DNA from: JAFDZV01 sp035549015
GTDB lineage: Bacteria; Bacteroidota; Ignavibacteria; OLB7
Direction of reading: 5' to 3'
Assembly (NCBI GenBank): GCA_035549015.1
Contig: DASZRW010000070.1
Location: forward strand, 1-64,000
Length of the DNA: 64,000 nucleotides
In this document: piece by piece, positions 16,715-25,597 of the stretch
Numbering within the stretch: position 1 is the first letter of the stretch
Layout of the letters: each line of letters opens with the position of its first letter
Program-made: the position numbers and the translations under genes
Notes under the pieces: model-generated
What the model was told of the DNA's origin: nothing
Databases searched by the model: none
The model's input: only the letters and a program-made list of their open reading frames with translations

Positions 16715-18589
16715 CTACGCTGCCTCGGTATCGATGAGATCGTCGCCCACACGATTCTGCAGTGCAACCAGGCGCGCGAAGATGCCTCCCTGTTCCAGCA
16801 GCTCGTCGTACGTGCCGGTTTCGGTGACGATGCCGTGATGCAGCACGGCGATGCTGTCCGCATTGCGGATCGTGCTCAGGCGATGCGCGATGATGAACGT
16901 TGTCCGGTTCTTCATCACCCGCTCCAGCGCATCCTGCACAAGCCGTTCGGACTCGGAGTCGAGCGAACTGGTTGCCTCGTCGAGGATCAGGATCACCGGG
17001 TTCTTGATGATGGCGCGGGCAATCGCAACACGCTGGCGCTGGCCGCCGGAGAGCTGCACGCCGCGCTCGCCGACGATTGTGTCGTAGCCATCCGGGAAGC
17101 CCTCGATGAACTGCGCGGCGTTCGCCAGCGTCGCCGCCGTCTCGATCTCCTCGCGCGATGCGTCCGGCCGGCCGTATGCGATGTTCTCCGCGATCGTGCC
17201 GCCGAACAGCGTGACGTCCTGCGGGACGATCGCAACCATCGAGCGATAGCGGCTCAACGGCAGGTCCGCCGCGTTCGTGCCGTCCACCGTGACGGAGCCG
17301 CCTGCCGGTTCGTAGAATCGCATCAGCAATCCTGCGAGCGTGGACTTGCCGGCGCCGGATGGGCCCACGATCGCAATGCTGCTTCCGGCCGGGACATCGA
17401 GCGTGATGCCGCTCAATACCGGCAGGTCGGGTCGCGAGGGATAGGCGAACGCCACGTCGCGCAGCTCCACATGACCGATTGCAGGCTGCCCGGCATCACC
17501 GGCCGTGCCGAGCTCCTCCGCCGTCTCGTGTTGCAGCAGATCGCGCACGCGTTCGCTCGCTCCAAGCGCACTCTGCACGGAGCCGTACAGATCGGCGAAG
17601 CTTCCCATTGCGCCGCCGACGAACACGGCATAGATCACGAACGATGTCAACTGCCCCGTGTCCAGCATCATCACCTTGCCATACCATATCATCGCCGCGA
17701 TACCGCCGAAGAGGATGAAGAGGATGAAGGCAACGAACGCGCCGCGCGCGCGCGCAACGCGCAGAGCGATCGTGATCAGCTCTGCCAGCGAGCCGCGGTA
17801 GCGTGCGGACTCGCGCTCTTCGGCCGTGAACGCCTTCACCGCCGCAATCCCCTGGAAGGTTTCCTCGGCGATCGTGTTCAGCTTTGCGTACAGGTCCTGG
17901 AGCCGCCGGCTGGAGCGCCTGATCATCCGGCCGAACGTAAGCGCAAGCCCAACCATCACCGGCACCACGGCGAGGATCACCAGCGTGAGGCGGGGCGATA
18001 TGTAGGCCATCAGCCCGATGCCGCCCACAAGGAGCACGGTCTGCCGGATCAGTTCGGAGAGGGCCGTTGTTATGGCGAACTGGATCTGCCCGACGTCGGT
18101 TGCGATACGGCTGGTCATCTCACCCACGCGGGTCTGATGAAAGAAGCTCATCGGCAGCCGGAGCATCTTCGCATACAGCTCGTGCCGCACATCCGCGAGC
18201 GAGCGTTCGGCCACCTCGGTGATGAAGTAGGTGCGGACGTAGCTGAAGAGCGCCTGCATCAGGAGTACCACGCCAACGGCCGCAGTGATCGTGCCCGGAC
18301 CGAGCACTCCGAACGGCGTGCGCACCGGTGCGTTGATCAGCATGCCGGCGAGTCCGGGAAAGGAGAGGCCCGCAAGCGACGAGAGAAGCAGAGCGAAGAG
18401 GGCGGCGATGAACTTCCAGCGATAGGGCCGGAGATATCGCAGCATGAAGCGCGCTCCCTCGAAGGATTCGCGCGTCAGCTTGAGACGGGAGAAGTTGAAC
18501 AGCTTGCCGGTGTCGTTCGCATCGGCGGTGGAGGCTCTGCCTCTGCCGCCGCCCGGCCGGCGCGTAGCGGGGTACTCGCTGGATGCCAT
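16715..18589 (-). CDS. ABC exporter, fused permease-ATPase (MsbA/LmrA type)
   Basis: A 624-residue half-transporter. Residues about 50-340 form a six-helix type-I exporter domain (YLRPYRWKFIAALFALLLSS, then MSFFHQTRVGEMTSRIATDV with the usual coupling pattern). The ATPase follows: Walker A GPSGAGKST at about 405-413, Q-loop VPQDVTLFGGTI, signature LSGGQRQRVAIARA at about 507-520, Walker B LILDEATSSLD and H-loop AHRLSTIRNAD. It acts as a homodimer or heterodimer exporting lipids, peptides or drugs; the substrate is not readable. The first 40 residues are a Gly/Arg-rich extension. It follows the T9SS subtilase by 49 bp with a hairpin between, so it may be separately expressed. Confidence 0.92.
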   Translation of the reverse strand: MASSEYPATRRPGGGRGRASTADANDTGKLFNFSRLKLTRESFEGARFMLRYLRPYRWKFIAALFALLLSSLAGLSFPGLAGMLINAPVRTPFGVLGPGTITAAVGVVLLMQALFSYVRTYFITEVAERSLADVRHELYAKMLRLPMSFFHQTRVGEMTSRIATDVGQIQFAITTALSELIRQTVLLVGGIGLMAYISPRLTLVILAVVPVMVGLALTFGRMIRRSSRRLQDLYAKLNTIAEETFQGIAAVKAFTAEERESARYRGSLAELITIALRVARARGAFVAFILFILFGGIAAMIWYGKVMMLDTGQLTSFVIYAVFVGGAMGSFADLYGSVQSALGASERVRDLLQHETAEELGTAGDAGQPAIGHVELRDVAFAYPSRPDLPVLSGITLDVPAGSSIAIVGPSGAGKSTLAGLLMRFYEPAGGSVTVDGTNAADLPLSRYRSMVAIVPQDVTLFGGTIAENIAYGRPDASREEIETAATLANAAQFIEGFPDGYDTIVGERGVQLSGGQRQRVAIARAIIKNPVILILDEATSSLDSESERLVQDALERVMKNRTTFIIAHRLSTIRNADSIAVLHHGIVTETGTYDELLEQGGIFARLVALQNRVGDDLIDTEAA

Positions 18590-18608
18590 GAAGTGCTTGC
18601 TCTGTAGA

Positions 18609-18630
18609 GAACGCGGCCGGAGCCGCGTTC
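18609..18630 (-). terminator. Hairpin terminator after the subtilase gene
   Basis: A perfect 9-bp stem GAACGCGGC/GCCGCGTTC with a four-base loop, followed on the minus strand by TCTCTAC. It starts 9 bp after the subtilase stop and 20 bp before the ABC-exporter start. Confidence 0.5.
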
Positions 18631-18638
18631 GGGCTCCG

Positions 18639-20768
18639 CTACGGAATGTAGATCAACGCGCCGGTCAGCACGGCATCGCCTGCATGCAGCAGGTAATAGT
18701 ACGAGCCGGCGGCAAGGCCGGCCGGCTGGAAGTAGGCCGTATGGAAGCCCGGCGCCATGGCCGGATCGTCCACAACCGTCTCCACTTCCTGCCCGAGCGC
18801 GTTGTACACGATCAGTGAGACATGCGCCGTGGAAGGCGTCTGATACTGGATGACGGTTGAGGTATTGAACGGATTGGGTACTGCCGTGGCCAACTCCGTG
18901 CCGGGCGCCGCCGCCTCGGTGCAGAGCACGCTGCGCGAGGCATACCGGGATGCAGGACTCGGCGCCAGCCATGCGAAGTCGCGGCCGTTCAGCGAGAGCG
19001 TGTCGCGCCGGATCATCGTGCCGGAGGTGGTGAAGTCGAACCGGAGCACCACATGATCGGAGGCCTGCAGCGTATATCCGTCCGCGAACTTCGTCGGGAT
19101 GTACCAGCGGGCGATGCCGGCGGGGAGCTGCGGCTGCGTTGTGGTTACCGAGTGCGATGTGCCGGGAACCGAGATGGTGAGCGAGAGAATGTTCGTGGGC
19201 TTCATCGTCGCCGCGCTCTCGCTGCTGATGAGTCCGCTGTAGCGAACGGCGGCGGCGATGCTCAGATAGTCCGTGCTTGTCCGCTGCACCAATGGAAAGC
19301 CGACTACCGGTGCGGACTCCGCAAGCGACGTCAGCATCCTGTCCACATTCACCACGCCGTGTCCATACGCGGTGTCCGGTGCGTCGGCATGGTCCGATGT
19401 TCTGTAGAGAAGATCGCGTACCTGCCAGGGGGTGAGCGAGGGGCGGGCGGAGAGGATCAGCGCGATGGAGCCGGTGGTCATCGGCGATGCGAAGGAGGTG
19501 CCCTGCCCGGTGAGAAACCTGTCCGGTCCGGAATGATCGGCCCCCCAGTTCCCCACGCCGAGCGCGGCCACATCGGGCTTCAACGTGGTGCGGCCGTTCA
19601 TCAGCCCGATGCTGCTGAAACGTGCGACCGTGCCGGATGAATCCACCGCTGCTGCGGCGATGGAGGAGTCCGCCTCGGCCGGCGCGCCGATGTAGCGATA
19701 GCTGTGCTGCCCCTCGTTGCCTGCGGCCACAACGCAGATCATTCCCATGCGAACGGCGTGGTTCAACCCGCGCGACGGCAGAAGTGTGTGGCCGGTCAGC
19801 TCGGCGTATGTGTGCGGCTGTTCCGGCGGGTCGAACTCCGTATAGCCGAGCGATGTGTTCGTGACGTCGCCCCCCATCGCCTCGATCCACTCCAGGCCGG
19901 CCACGAAATTGTCCTCCTCCACATTCCGTTCGCTCCGGACATCTTCCGTCTTCGCCAGGATGAACGAAGCATGCGGCACCGCGCCGATCAGGGTGCTGTC
20001 GTACAATCCTCCGATCATGCTCATCACCGCCGTTCCATGTCCCTCGGCGTCCTCGCCCGGCTCGTCGGCGGCGTTGGTGTCGTGATTGACGAAGTCGTAC
20101 TCGCCGATCACATGCAACTGATTCAGCGCATTGTGGTTGCGCCAGTCGAAGCCGGCATCCAGCACTCCAACCAGCACCCCTTCACCGGCGATCCCCATCC
20201 GGTGGGCGGCATCGATCGCCTGCATGTGATTCTGCCGCGCGGCCAGGCCGTACGCTTCGGTGATGCAGCCCTGATCGTTAGCGGCCGGCTGCGACGTCAG
20301 CATGATCTGGTTGAACAGCGACACCCGCCTGCCGAACGGGTCGGGCGCCGCCCGGTGCGCCTTTACCGTGCGCGTGGAGTCCAGAAACGGAAGCGTTCGG
20401 AGGCGCGCCAGCGTTGCCGTGTCGGTATACACCATCACGGTATTGAGCCATCGCGACATCTGCACAACCTGCGCTCCTGTAGCCTGGATCTGTGCCAGAT
20501 AGTCCGGGTAGATCGGAAGATCGTCCGTGGAGACAAGCTGGTCCGCCGGCAGAACCTTTGCGCGCCGGGCAAGGCACCGCGGGGTGAGCAGCGCCGTCGC
20601 GGTGGCGTAGAGCGGATCGCCGGGCGTCAACGTGCGGAACGGGGTGCCCTTGTCTCGGAGATAGAGGCGATAGAACTGGAGTGAGTCCTGCCCGCGTGCG
20701 CGAGCCGCGCCTGCAAGGATGCCGACGATGAGCAGGCCGGGAAGAAGGCGCCGAGAGATCGTATCCAT
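18639..20768 (-). CDS. Secreted S8 (subtilisin-like) serine protease with T9SS sorting domain
   Basis: A 709-residue secreted protease. It has a signal peptide (residues 1-26), a prodomain-like N-terminus and the S8 catalytic domain. The triad is Asp204 (VGVLDAGFD), His244 (EGHGTAVMS) and Ser425 (GQGTSFASP). The oxyanion Asn lies in VVAAGNEG. A beta-sandwich and the T9SS type-A domain follow (VPNPFNTSTVIQYQ, then LIVYNALGQEVETVVDD and AAGSYYYLLHAGD). The protein should reach the outer surface or medium through T9SS and degrade proteins. The start gives a clean signal peptide; 39 further in-frame residues upstream are not signal-like. Confidence 0.93.
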   Translation of the reverse strand: MDTISRRLLPGLLIVGILAGAARARGQDSLQFYRLYLRDKGTPFRTLTPGDPLYATATALLTPRCLARRAKVLPADQLVSTDDLPIYPDYLAQIQATGAQVVQMSRWLNTVMVYTDTATLARLRTLPFLDSTRTVKAHRAAPDPFGRRVSLFNQIMLTSQPAANDQGCITEAYGLAARQNHMQAIDAAHRMGIAGEGVLVGVLDAGFDWRNHNALNQLHVIGEYDFVNHDTNAADEPGEDAEGHGTAVMSMIGGLYDSTLIGAVPHASFILAKTEDVRSERNVEEDNFVAGLEWIEAMGGDVTNTSLGYTEFDPPEQPHTYAELTGHTLLPSRGLNHAVRMGMICVVAAGNEGQHSYRYIGAPAEADSSIAAAAVDSSGTVARFSSIGLMNGRTTLKPDVAALGVGNWGADHSGPDRFLTGQGTSFASPMTTGSIALILSARPSLTPWQVRDLLYRTSDHADAPDTAYGHGVVNVDRMLTSLAESAPVVGFPLVQRTSTDYLSIAAAVRYSGLISSESAATMKPTNILSLTISVPGTSHSVTTTQPQLPAGIARWYIPTKFADGYTLQASDHVVLRFDFTTSGTMIRRDTLSLNGRDFAWLAPSPASRYASRSVLCTEAAAPGTELATAVPNPFNTSTVIQYQTPSTAHVSLIVYNALGQEVETVVDDPAMAPGFHTAYFQPAGLAAGSYYYLLHAGDAVLTGALIYIP

Positions 20769-20927
20769 GCGGACGGAGCAATGGGGGTTACAGCGCGCGA
20801 TGTGGGGCATCGATGCGCCTGATGTAACAATTTGGCGGAATATCATGGCAGAAGAGGGGCGGAACCGTATATTTCGGAGCCGCATATATCACGCTATCTA
20901 TCCGCCGTAAACGGCACAATATAACCT

Positions 20928-23084
20928 ATGAGCTCCAGTCACTCGAAAGCGAAAAACAAGGTGAACGACGCTGCTCAGCCGCGCAATGGCAACACCTCGC
21001 CATCGTCGAACGCGACCCAGCCGGAGGCCGTGGCGAATGGTGATGCGGGCGCAGAGGCCGCAATCGTTCAACCGGTTGCCGTAGGCCGCCCTGATGACGC
21101 CACGCTTCTCGATTGGTACCGGCTGATGCATCTCGGCCGCATCCTCGATGAAAAGGCTGCGAACTACCTGAAGCAGGCCAAGGGGTGGAGCTATCATGCG
21201 CCGTGCGCGGGGCACGAAGGCATTCAGCTTGCGCTGGGCCTCTCGTTCCGTCAGGGGCAGGATTTCCTTTTTCCGTACTACCGCGATCTGATGACCGCAC
21301 TCGCGGCCGGCATCACGCCGTACGAGATCGTGCTGAACGGGCTCTCGAAGGATGGGGACGTGGCCGGCGGCGGCCGCCATATGTCCAACCATTTTGCAAA
21401 GCCGTCCATCCACATTCAGAACGTCTCCAGCTGCACCGGCAACCACGCGCCGCACGCCGTTGGCGTTGCCAAGGCCATCAAGCATTACCAGGCCGACTCG
21501 ATCAGCTTCTACTCCGGCGGCGAGTCCGCATGCGCCGAAGGATACTTCTACGAGGCCGTCAACGGCGCCTCCACGAACAAGTATCCGGTGGTGTTCGTAA
21601 TCCAGAACAATCTCTACGGCATCTCCGTTCCGTTGCACGAGGCGTTCGCCAACCTTACCGTCTCGGACAACTTCATCGGGATGGCGAACATGAAGATCAT
21701 CAAGGTGGACGGCACGGACGCGCTCGATTCCTGGCGCGGAATGCAGGAGGCGATCGCCTATGTGAAGAGCGGCGCCGGCCCGGCGATGGTGCATGCCCAG
21801 TGCGTTCGCATCGGCTCGCATTCCAACTCGGACCGTCATGAGCTCTACCGGTCGCCGGAGGAGCTTGCGCAGGCCAGGGCGATGGATCCGGTGAAGCGGC
21901 TGCGCCAGCTCATCGTGGATGAGAAGATCGCCACGGAGGAGGAGCTTGTGGCGCTCGAGAAGCAGAACCGTACCGACATGCTGGACGCAGCCGATCGCGC
22001 GGAGGCGACCGCCGATCCGAAGCCCGAGAGCTACTCGGAATTCCTGATTGCCGATCCCTATCCCGCGAAGGAGGATCGCTCCGCTCAAGGGGAGGAGATG
22101 ACGCTTCTCCAGGCGTTGAACAACACGATGAAGGAGGAGTTCCGGCACAATCCGGACACCTTCATGTGGGGCCAGGATGTGGCCACGAAGGAGAAGGGAG
22201 GCATCTTCAATGTCTCCAAGGGAATGCAGCAGGAGTTCGGTTACGACCGCGTGCACAATTCGCCGATCGCCGAGGACTACATCGTCGGCACGGCGAACGG
22301 ATTCAGCCGCTTCAAGGATGAGATCCGCGTGCTGGTGGAGGGATCGGAGTTCGCCGATTACTTCTGGCCTGCAATGGAGCAGTGCGTGGAGATGGGGCAC
22401 GAGTACTGGCGCACGCGCGGACAGTTTTCGCCCAACGTCACGATCCGGATTGCCTCCGGCGGCTACATCACCGGCGGCCTGTATCACTCGCAGAACATCG
22501 AGGCGACGCTGACCACGCTTCCCGGCATGCGCGTCGTCTATCCGGCATTTGCGGACGACGCTGCCGGCCTTCTCCGCACCAGTATCCGCTCGCGCGGCAT
22601 GTCCATCTTCCTGGAGCCGAAGTACCTCTACAATCATGCCTGGTCCAAGACCGTTGTCCCGGCCGGCTTCGAGGTTCCGTTCGGCGTTGCGCGCACGCGC
22701 CGCGAAGGGAAGCATCTTTCGATCGTCGCGTACGGCACCGCCGTACACCTTGCGCTGCAGGCGGCGGAGCGCCTTGCCCAGGAGGGGATCGAGACGGAGG
22801 TCCTGGACCTTCGCTCGCTGAAGCCGCTGGACGAACAGGCCATCTACGACGCCGTTCGAAAGACGAGCCGCGTTCTCGTGGCGCATGAGGATCATCTCTT
22901 CGCCGGCTTCGGCGGCGAAGTGGTTGCACGGATCTCCGCGGAGTGCTTCAACTATCTGGACGCTCCGGTCTACCGTGTGGGGAGCAAGGATACGCCCGTC
23001 GGTTTCTCGCCGATCCTGGAGAAGGCCATCCTGCTCAATGCGGACGATGTCTACAATCGCGCCAAGGCGTTGCTGGCGTTCTGA
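20928..23084 (+). CDS. 2-oxoacid dehydrogenase E1, fused alpha and beta subunits
   Basis: A 718-residue thiamine-diphosphate enzyme joining the E1 alpha (about 55-380) and E1 beta (about 388-718) subunits. It decarboxylates a 2-oxoacid, most likely branched-chain, pyruvate or similar, and acylates the E2 lipoyl domain. Alpha part: GWSYHAPCAGHEGIQLALGL, then SGGESACAEGYFYEAVNGAS and the NN of the TPP site (FVIQNNLYGISVP). Beta part: MTLLQALNNTMKEEF, the glutamate-bearing NSPIAEDYIVGTANG, and SLKPLDEQAIYDAVRKTSRV near the end. The first 50 residues are a Ser/Asn/Ala-rich leader with no predicted fold. No E2 or E3 gene is adjacent, so partners are encoded elsewhere. Confidence 0.93.
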   Translation: MSSSHSKAKNKVNDAAQPRNGNTSPSSNATQPEAVANGDAGAEAAIVQPVAVGRPDDATLLDWYRLMHLGRILDEKAANYLKQAKGWSYHAPCAGHEGIQLALGLSFRQGQDFLFPYYRDLMTALAAGITPYEIVLNGLSKDGDVAGGGRHMSNHFAKPSIHIQNVSSCTGNHAPHAVGVAKAIKHYQADSISFYSGGESACAEGYFYEAVNGASTNKYPVVFVIQNNLYGISVPLHEAFANLTVSDNFIGMANMKIIKVDGTDALDSWRGMQEAIAYVKSGAGPAMVHAQCVRIGSHSNSDRHELYRSPEELAQARAMDPVKRLRQLIVDEKIATEEELVALEKQNRTDMLDAADRAEATADPKPESYSEFLIADPYPAKEDRSAQGEEMTLLQALNNTMKEEFRHNPDTFMWGQDVATKEKGGIFNVSKGMQQEFGYDRVHNSPIAEDYIVGTANGFSRFKDEIRVLVEGSEFADYFWPAMEQCVEMGHEYWRTRGQFSPNVTIRIASGGYITGGLYHSQNIEATLTTLPGMRVVYPAFADDAAGLLRTSIRSRGMSIFLEPKYLYNHAWSKTVVPAGFEVPFGVARTRREGKHLSIVAYGTAVHLALQAAERLAQEGIETEVLDLRSLKPLDEQAIYDAVRKTSRVLVAHEDHLFAGFGGEVVARISAECFNYLDAPVYRVGSKDTPVGFSPILEKAILLNADDVYNRAKALLAF

Positions 23085-23196
23085 TATCCGGGAGCGCCTG
23101 CTGTAGTTCCCGGCCAGTTGCCTGCGCGTGCCGTGCCGATCGATGATCCGCACGGCCGGCCGCCGGCAGTTGACCGTGCATTAACGCGGCTTCAGA

Positions 23197-23739
23197 GTGA
23201 AATCGCTTCGAATAATCCTGCTGGCTGTTTCCGCCGCGGTTATCTATGGCATCGTGCATGACCAGGTAACCGCGCGCGTCTGTGTAGAGTACTTCACCAT
23301 TGGGCACCCGATAATCATTCCAACCTACTCGCCAACCATCCTCGGACTCTTCTGGGGGATCTTCGCAACATGGTGGGTTGGCCTGCCGCTCGGAGCCCTG
23401 CTGGCCGCAGCGGCGCGGATCGGTCCGGAGCCGAAGCTCGAGGCGCGCGATCTGGTTGTTCCCGTTGTCGTGCTCTGTTCCATCATGCTTGCGGGCGCGC
23501 TCTGTTCCGGCATCGCCGGCTACCTGCTCGCGGAGAACGGCGCCATCTCCATGCCCGCGCCCTACTCGTTCCGCGTTCCGTCGGACCGGCATGCGGTGTT
23601 CCTCGCCGATCTCTTCGCGCACAATGCGAGCTACCTGGTTGGATGCATCGGCGGGCTGGTGCTGGCCGTTGTGGTCTGGATGCGCCGCGCGCGCCGGCGT
23701 TCCGCCCGCATCCCGACCGTACAGGAGTCCGGAGCATGA
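23197..23739 (+). CDS. Hypothetical four-helix membrane protein
   Basis: A 180-residue integral membrane protein with helices near residues 4-21, 47-72, 86-110 and 140-163. A short conserved-looking segment RVCVEYFTIGHP lies between the first two helices, and NASYLVGCIGGLVLAVVVW forms the last. The C-terminus is Arg-rich and likely cytoplasmic. The predicted start is GTG at 23197. I cannot assign a family or function. It follows the E1 gene by 112 bp and precedes a 365-bp gap containing a tandem repeat. Confidence 0.7.
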   Translation: MKSLRIILLAVSAAVIYGIVHDQVTARVCVEYFTIGHPIIIPTYSPTILGLFWGIFATWWVGLPLGALLAAAARIGPEPKLEARDLVVPVVVLCSIMLAGALCSGIAGYLLAENGAISMPAPYSFRVPSDRHAVFLADLFAHNASYLVGCIGGLVLAVVVWMRRARRRSARIPTVQESGA

Positions 23740-24104
23740 TCTGCGGACCCGGAGCACTCCGCCGCTCCGCTGCAGAGCGGTCTTTCGCTGCAGGCCGGTC
23801 TTTGGCTGCAGAGCGGTCTTCTGTTGTGAGCCTTCCGGGTTGCATGTAACCGATGCAATCAACCGCGTGTACGGTTTCTGAAGGTAGGCCATCGGCCGTT
23901 GTCATTCGCGAAGTGGGAAGCCCCGCGATGTTTTTCATTCTCAACACTGTCATCCGCAACATCGTGCGATTCTTCCACCTCCGTTTCTCAGCCCGGTTCG
24001 TTTCACTCATCCCGGCCATTGCCGATCGATCACATCCCTGTACGCGGGCCGTTCTTTTTATCTTTTCCGAAACTCTCAATACCGATGCGCGTAAGGACGG
24101 CACC
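23740..24104. other. Intergenic region without a gene
   Basis: 365 bp between the four-helix membrane protein and the TolC-type gene. Apart from the 18-bp tandem array (23769-23822) I see no gene. T-rich stretches near 24050 may belong to the promoter region of the efflux operon. Confidence 0.6.
23769..23822. repeat. Three tandem 18-bp units
   Basis: Units start at 23769, 23787 and 23805 and share GCTGCAG(A/G)(G/C)CGGTCTT, with a few substitutions. The array lies wholly in the intergenic gap after the membrane-protein gene. There are no spacers, so it is not CRISPR. Confidence 0.85.
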
Positions 24105-25442
24105 ATGAAGCAACGACTCTCACTTGCATCGATACTCTGCGGCATCCTGGTTCTTCTTGCATTGCCGGCCATGGCGCAGGGGCCCGGCGTGCCGAAGACC
24201 CTGAACATCGATCAGGCAGTGCAGTACGCGCTTGACAGGAACCCAACCGTTGCGCTTGCGCAGTCCGGCGTTCAAACGTCATCGGCGAGGGTCAACGGCG
24301 CCTTCGGTGCATTCCTTCCGCAGATCAGTGTCTACGGCGGTTACTCCAAGGATCTCAGCGCCGATGAGGCGGTGATCGTTCAAGGCATCGTCATACCAAC
24401 CACGCGTCCCGATCACAGCTTCAGCGCCGGTGCAACGGCGAACCTGACGTTGTTCGACGGCTTCGGCCGGTCCGCGAGCTATCGCAGTGCGCGCAACGAG
24501 TTCGAGTCCTCCGTGCAGTCGCTCGAGCAATCGCGGCAGGACATTGCCTATCAGACCCGCGCGGCGTTTCTCAATGCGCTTCGCGATGAACAGTTGATCG
24601 ACGTTCGGCAGTCCGATCTGGATCTCGCGCGCGAGCGTCTGCAGCAGGAGCGGGATCGCGTTTCGGCGGGCGCCGGGCTGGCGACGTCCGTGTATCAGCA
24701 GGAGTCCGATGTCGCCAACTCCGAGCTGGCGCTGGAGCAGGCCCGCACCGATCTCGTGGTGGCGCGCAACTCGCTTCTCCTGATGCTGAACTTCGATCCC
24801 ACCGCCACGGTGCAGCTTTCCTCGGAGGGGCTGGCCAACAGTGTGGACTCCAATGAGATCGCCGAATCGCGCCGCCAGTTCGGGACGTTGAACGACATGC
24901 TGGAGCGGCAGGCGCAGCATCGCCGCGACATCCTCGCCGCGAAGCTGAAGGTGGAATCGGCCGAGAGCCAGGTGAGCGTTGCGCGCGCCGGCTACTATCC
25001 TTCCATCTCCACATCGCTCGGCTGGAACTGGCAGAAGGCCGGTGACTTCGATCCGAGTGCCACGACTACGTTCGCGCTCAATCTGCAGTACACACCGTTC
25101 GATGGGTTTCACACCAGTGAACAGGTGCAGATTGCGGAGGCGCAGCGGCAATCCGCCGAACTGGAGTTGCGCAAGCTGCAGATGGAAACCCGCTCGCGGC
25201 TGGAACAGGCGCTTGCGCGCCTCGATGGTGCGGAGCGGCAACTCCATGCGGCGGAGCGTGCGGTTACGGCTTCGCGGCAGAGCCGCTTCTCCGCCGATGA
25301 ACGATTCAAGGCGGGCGCCGGCAGCTACACGGATTATCTTCTCGCCAACTCGCAGTATCTCACCGCGCAGGTGAACCAGGTGAACGCGGTGTTCAACTAT
25401 CGTCTCGCGATCTACGAAGTGAAGTATCAGATCGGCGAGTAG
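24105..25442 (+). CDS. TolC-family outer-membrane efflux channel
   Basis: A 445-residue outer-membrane factor. Residues 1-24 are a signal peptide (AMA/Q). Two repeats of long helices and beta strands form the tunnel: LNIDQAVQYALDRNPTVALA begins the first and the C-terminal half closes with RFKAGAGSYTDYLLANSQYL and a terminal helix. It would trimerise in the outer membrane as the exit duct of an efflux system. It opens an operon with the MacA-like adaptor, ATPase and two permeases. An AAGGA Shine-Dalgarno sequence sits 7 nt before ATG 24105. The frame extends upstream but without a signal peptide. Confidence 0.92.
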   Translation: MKQRLSLASILCGILVLLALPAMAQGPGVPKTLNIDQAVQYALDRNPTVALAQSGVQTSSARVNGAFGAFLPQISVYGGYSKDLSADEAVIVQGIVIPTTRPDHSFSAGATANLTLFDGFGRSASYRSARNEFESSVQSLEQSRQDIAYQTRAAFLNALRDEQLIDVRQSDLDLARERLQQERDRVSAGAGLATSVYQQESDVANSELALEQARTDLVVARNSLLLMLNFDPTATVQLSSEGLANSVDSNEIAESRRQFGTLNDMLERQAQHRRDILAAKLKVESAESQVSVARAGYYPSISTSLGWNWQKAGDFDPSATTTFALNLQYTPFDGFHTSEQVQIAEAQRQSAELELRKLQMETRSRLEQALARLDGAERQLHAAERAVTASRQSRFSADERFKAGAGSYTDYLLANSQYLTAQVNQVNAVFNYRLAIYEVKYQIGE

Positions 25443-25504
25443 CGTGCCTGCGACGAGCGCAGTTGAATGCAGTAACGGAGCGCGTTCTTCATCTCGTGCG
25501 GTGC

Positions 25505-25542
25505 ACGAGCGTGGGGATGGACGAGCGTGGGGATGGACGAGC
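25505..25542. repeat. Tandem 16-bp units (2.4 copies)
   Basis: ACGAGCGTGGGGATGG repeats at 25505 and 25521, with a partial third copy at 25537. It lies in the spacer between the TolC and MacA genes. Confidence 0.85.
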
Positions 25543-25597
25543 CAGGGTTTCGTCAGGAACTGTTGGTACACGAGCAATCAACGAACCAATTATCACG

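Noticed and set aside
16835..18607. 590-codon plus-strand frame opposite the ABC exporter
   Set aside because: Antisense shadow; Arg/His-rich with no domains.
23769..23822. Tandem repeats as a CRISPR array
   Set aside because: Units are contiguous with no spacers and there are no cas genes.
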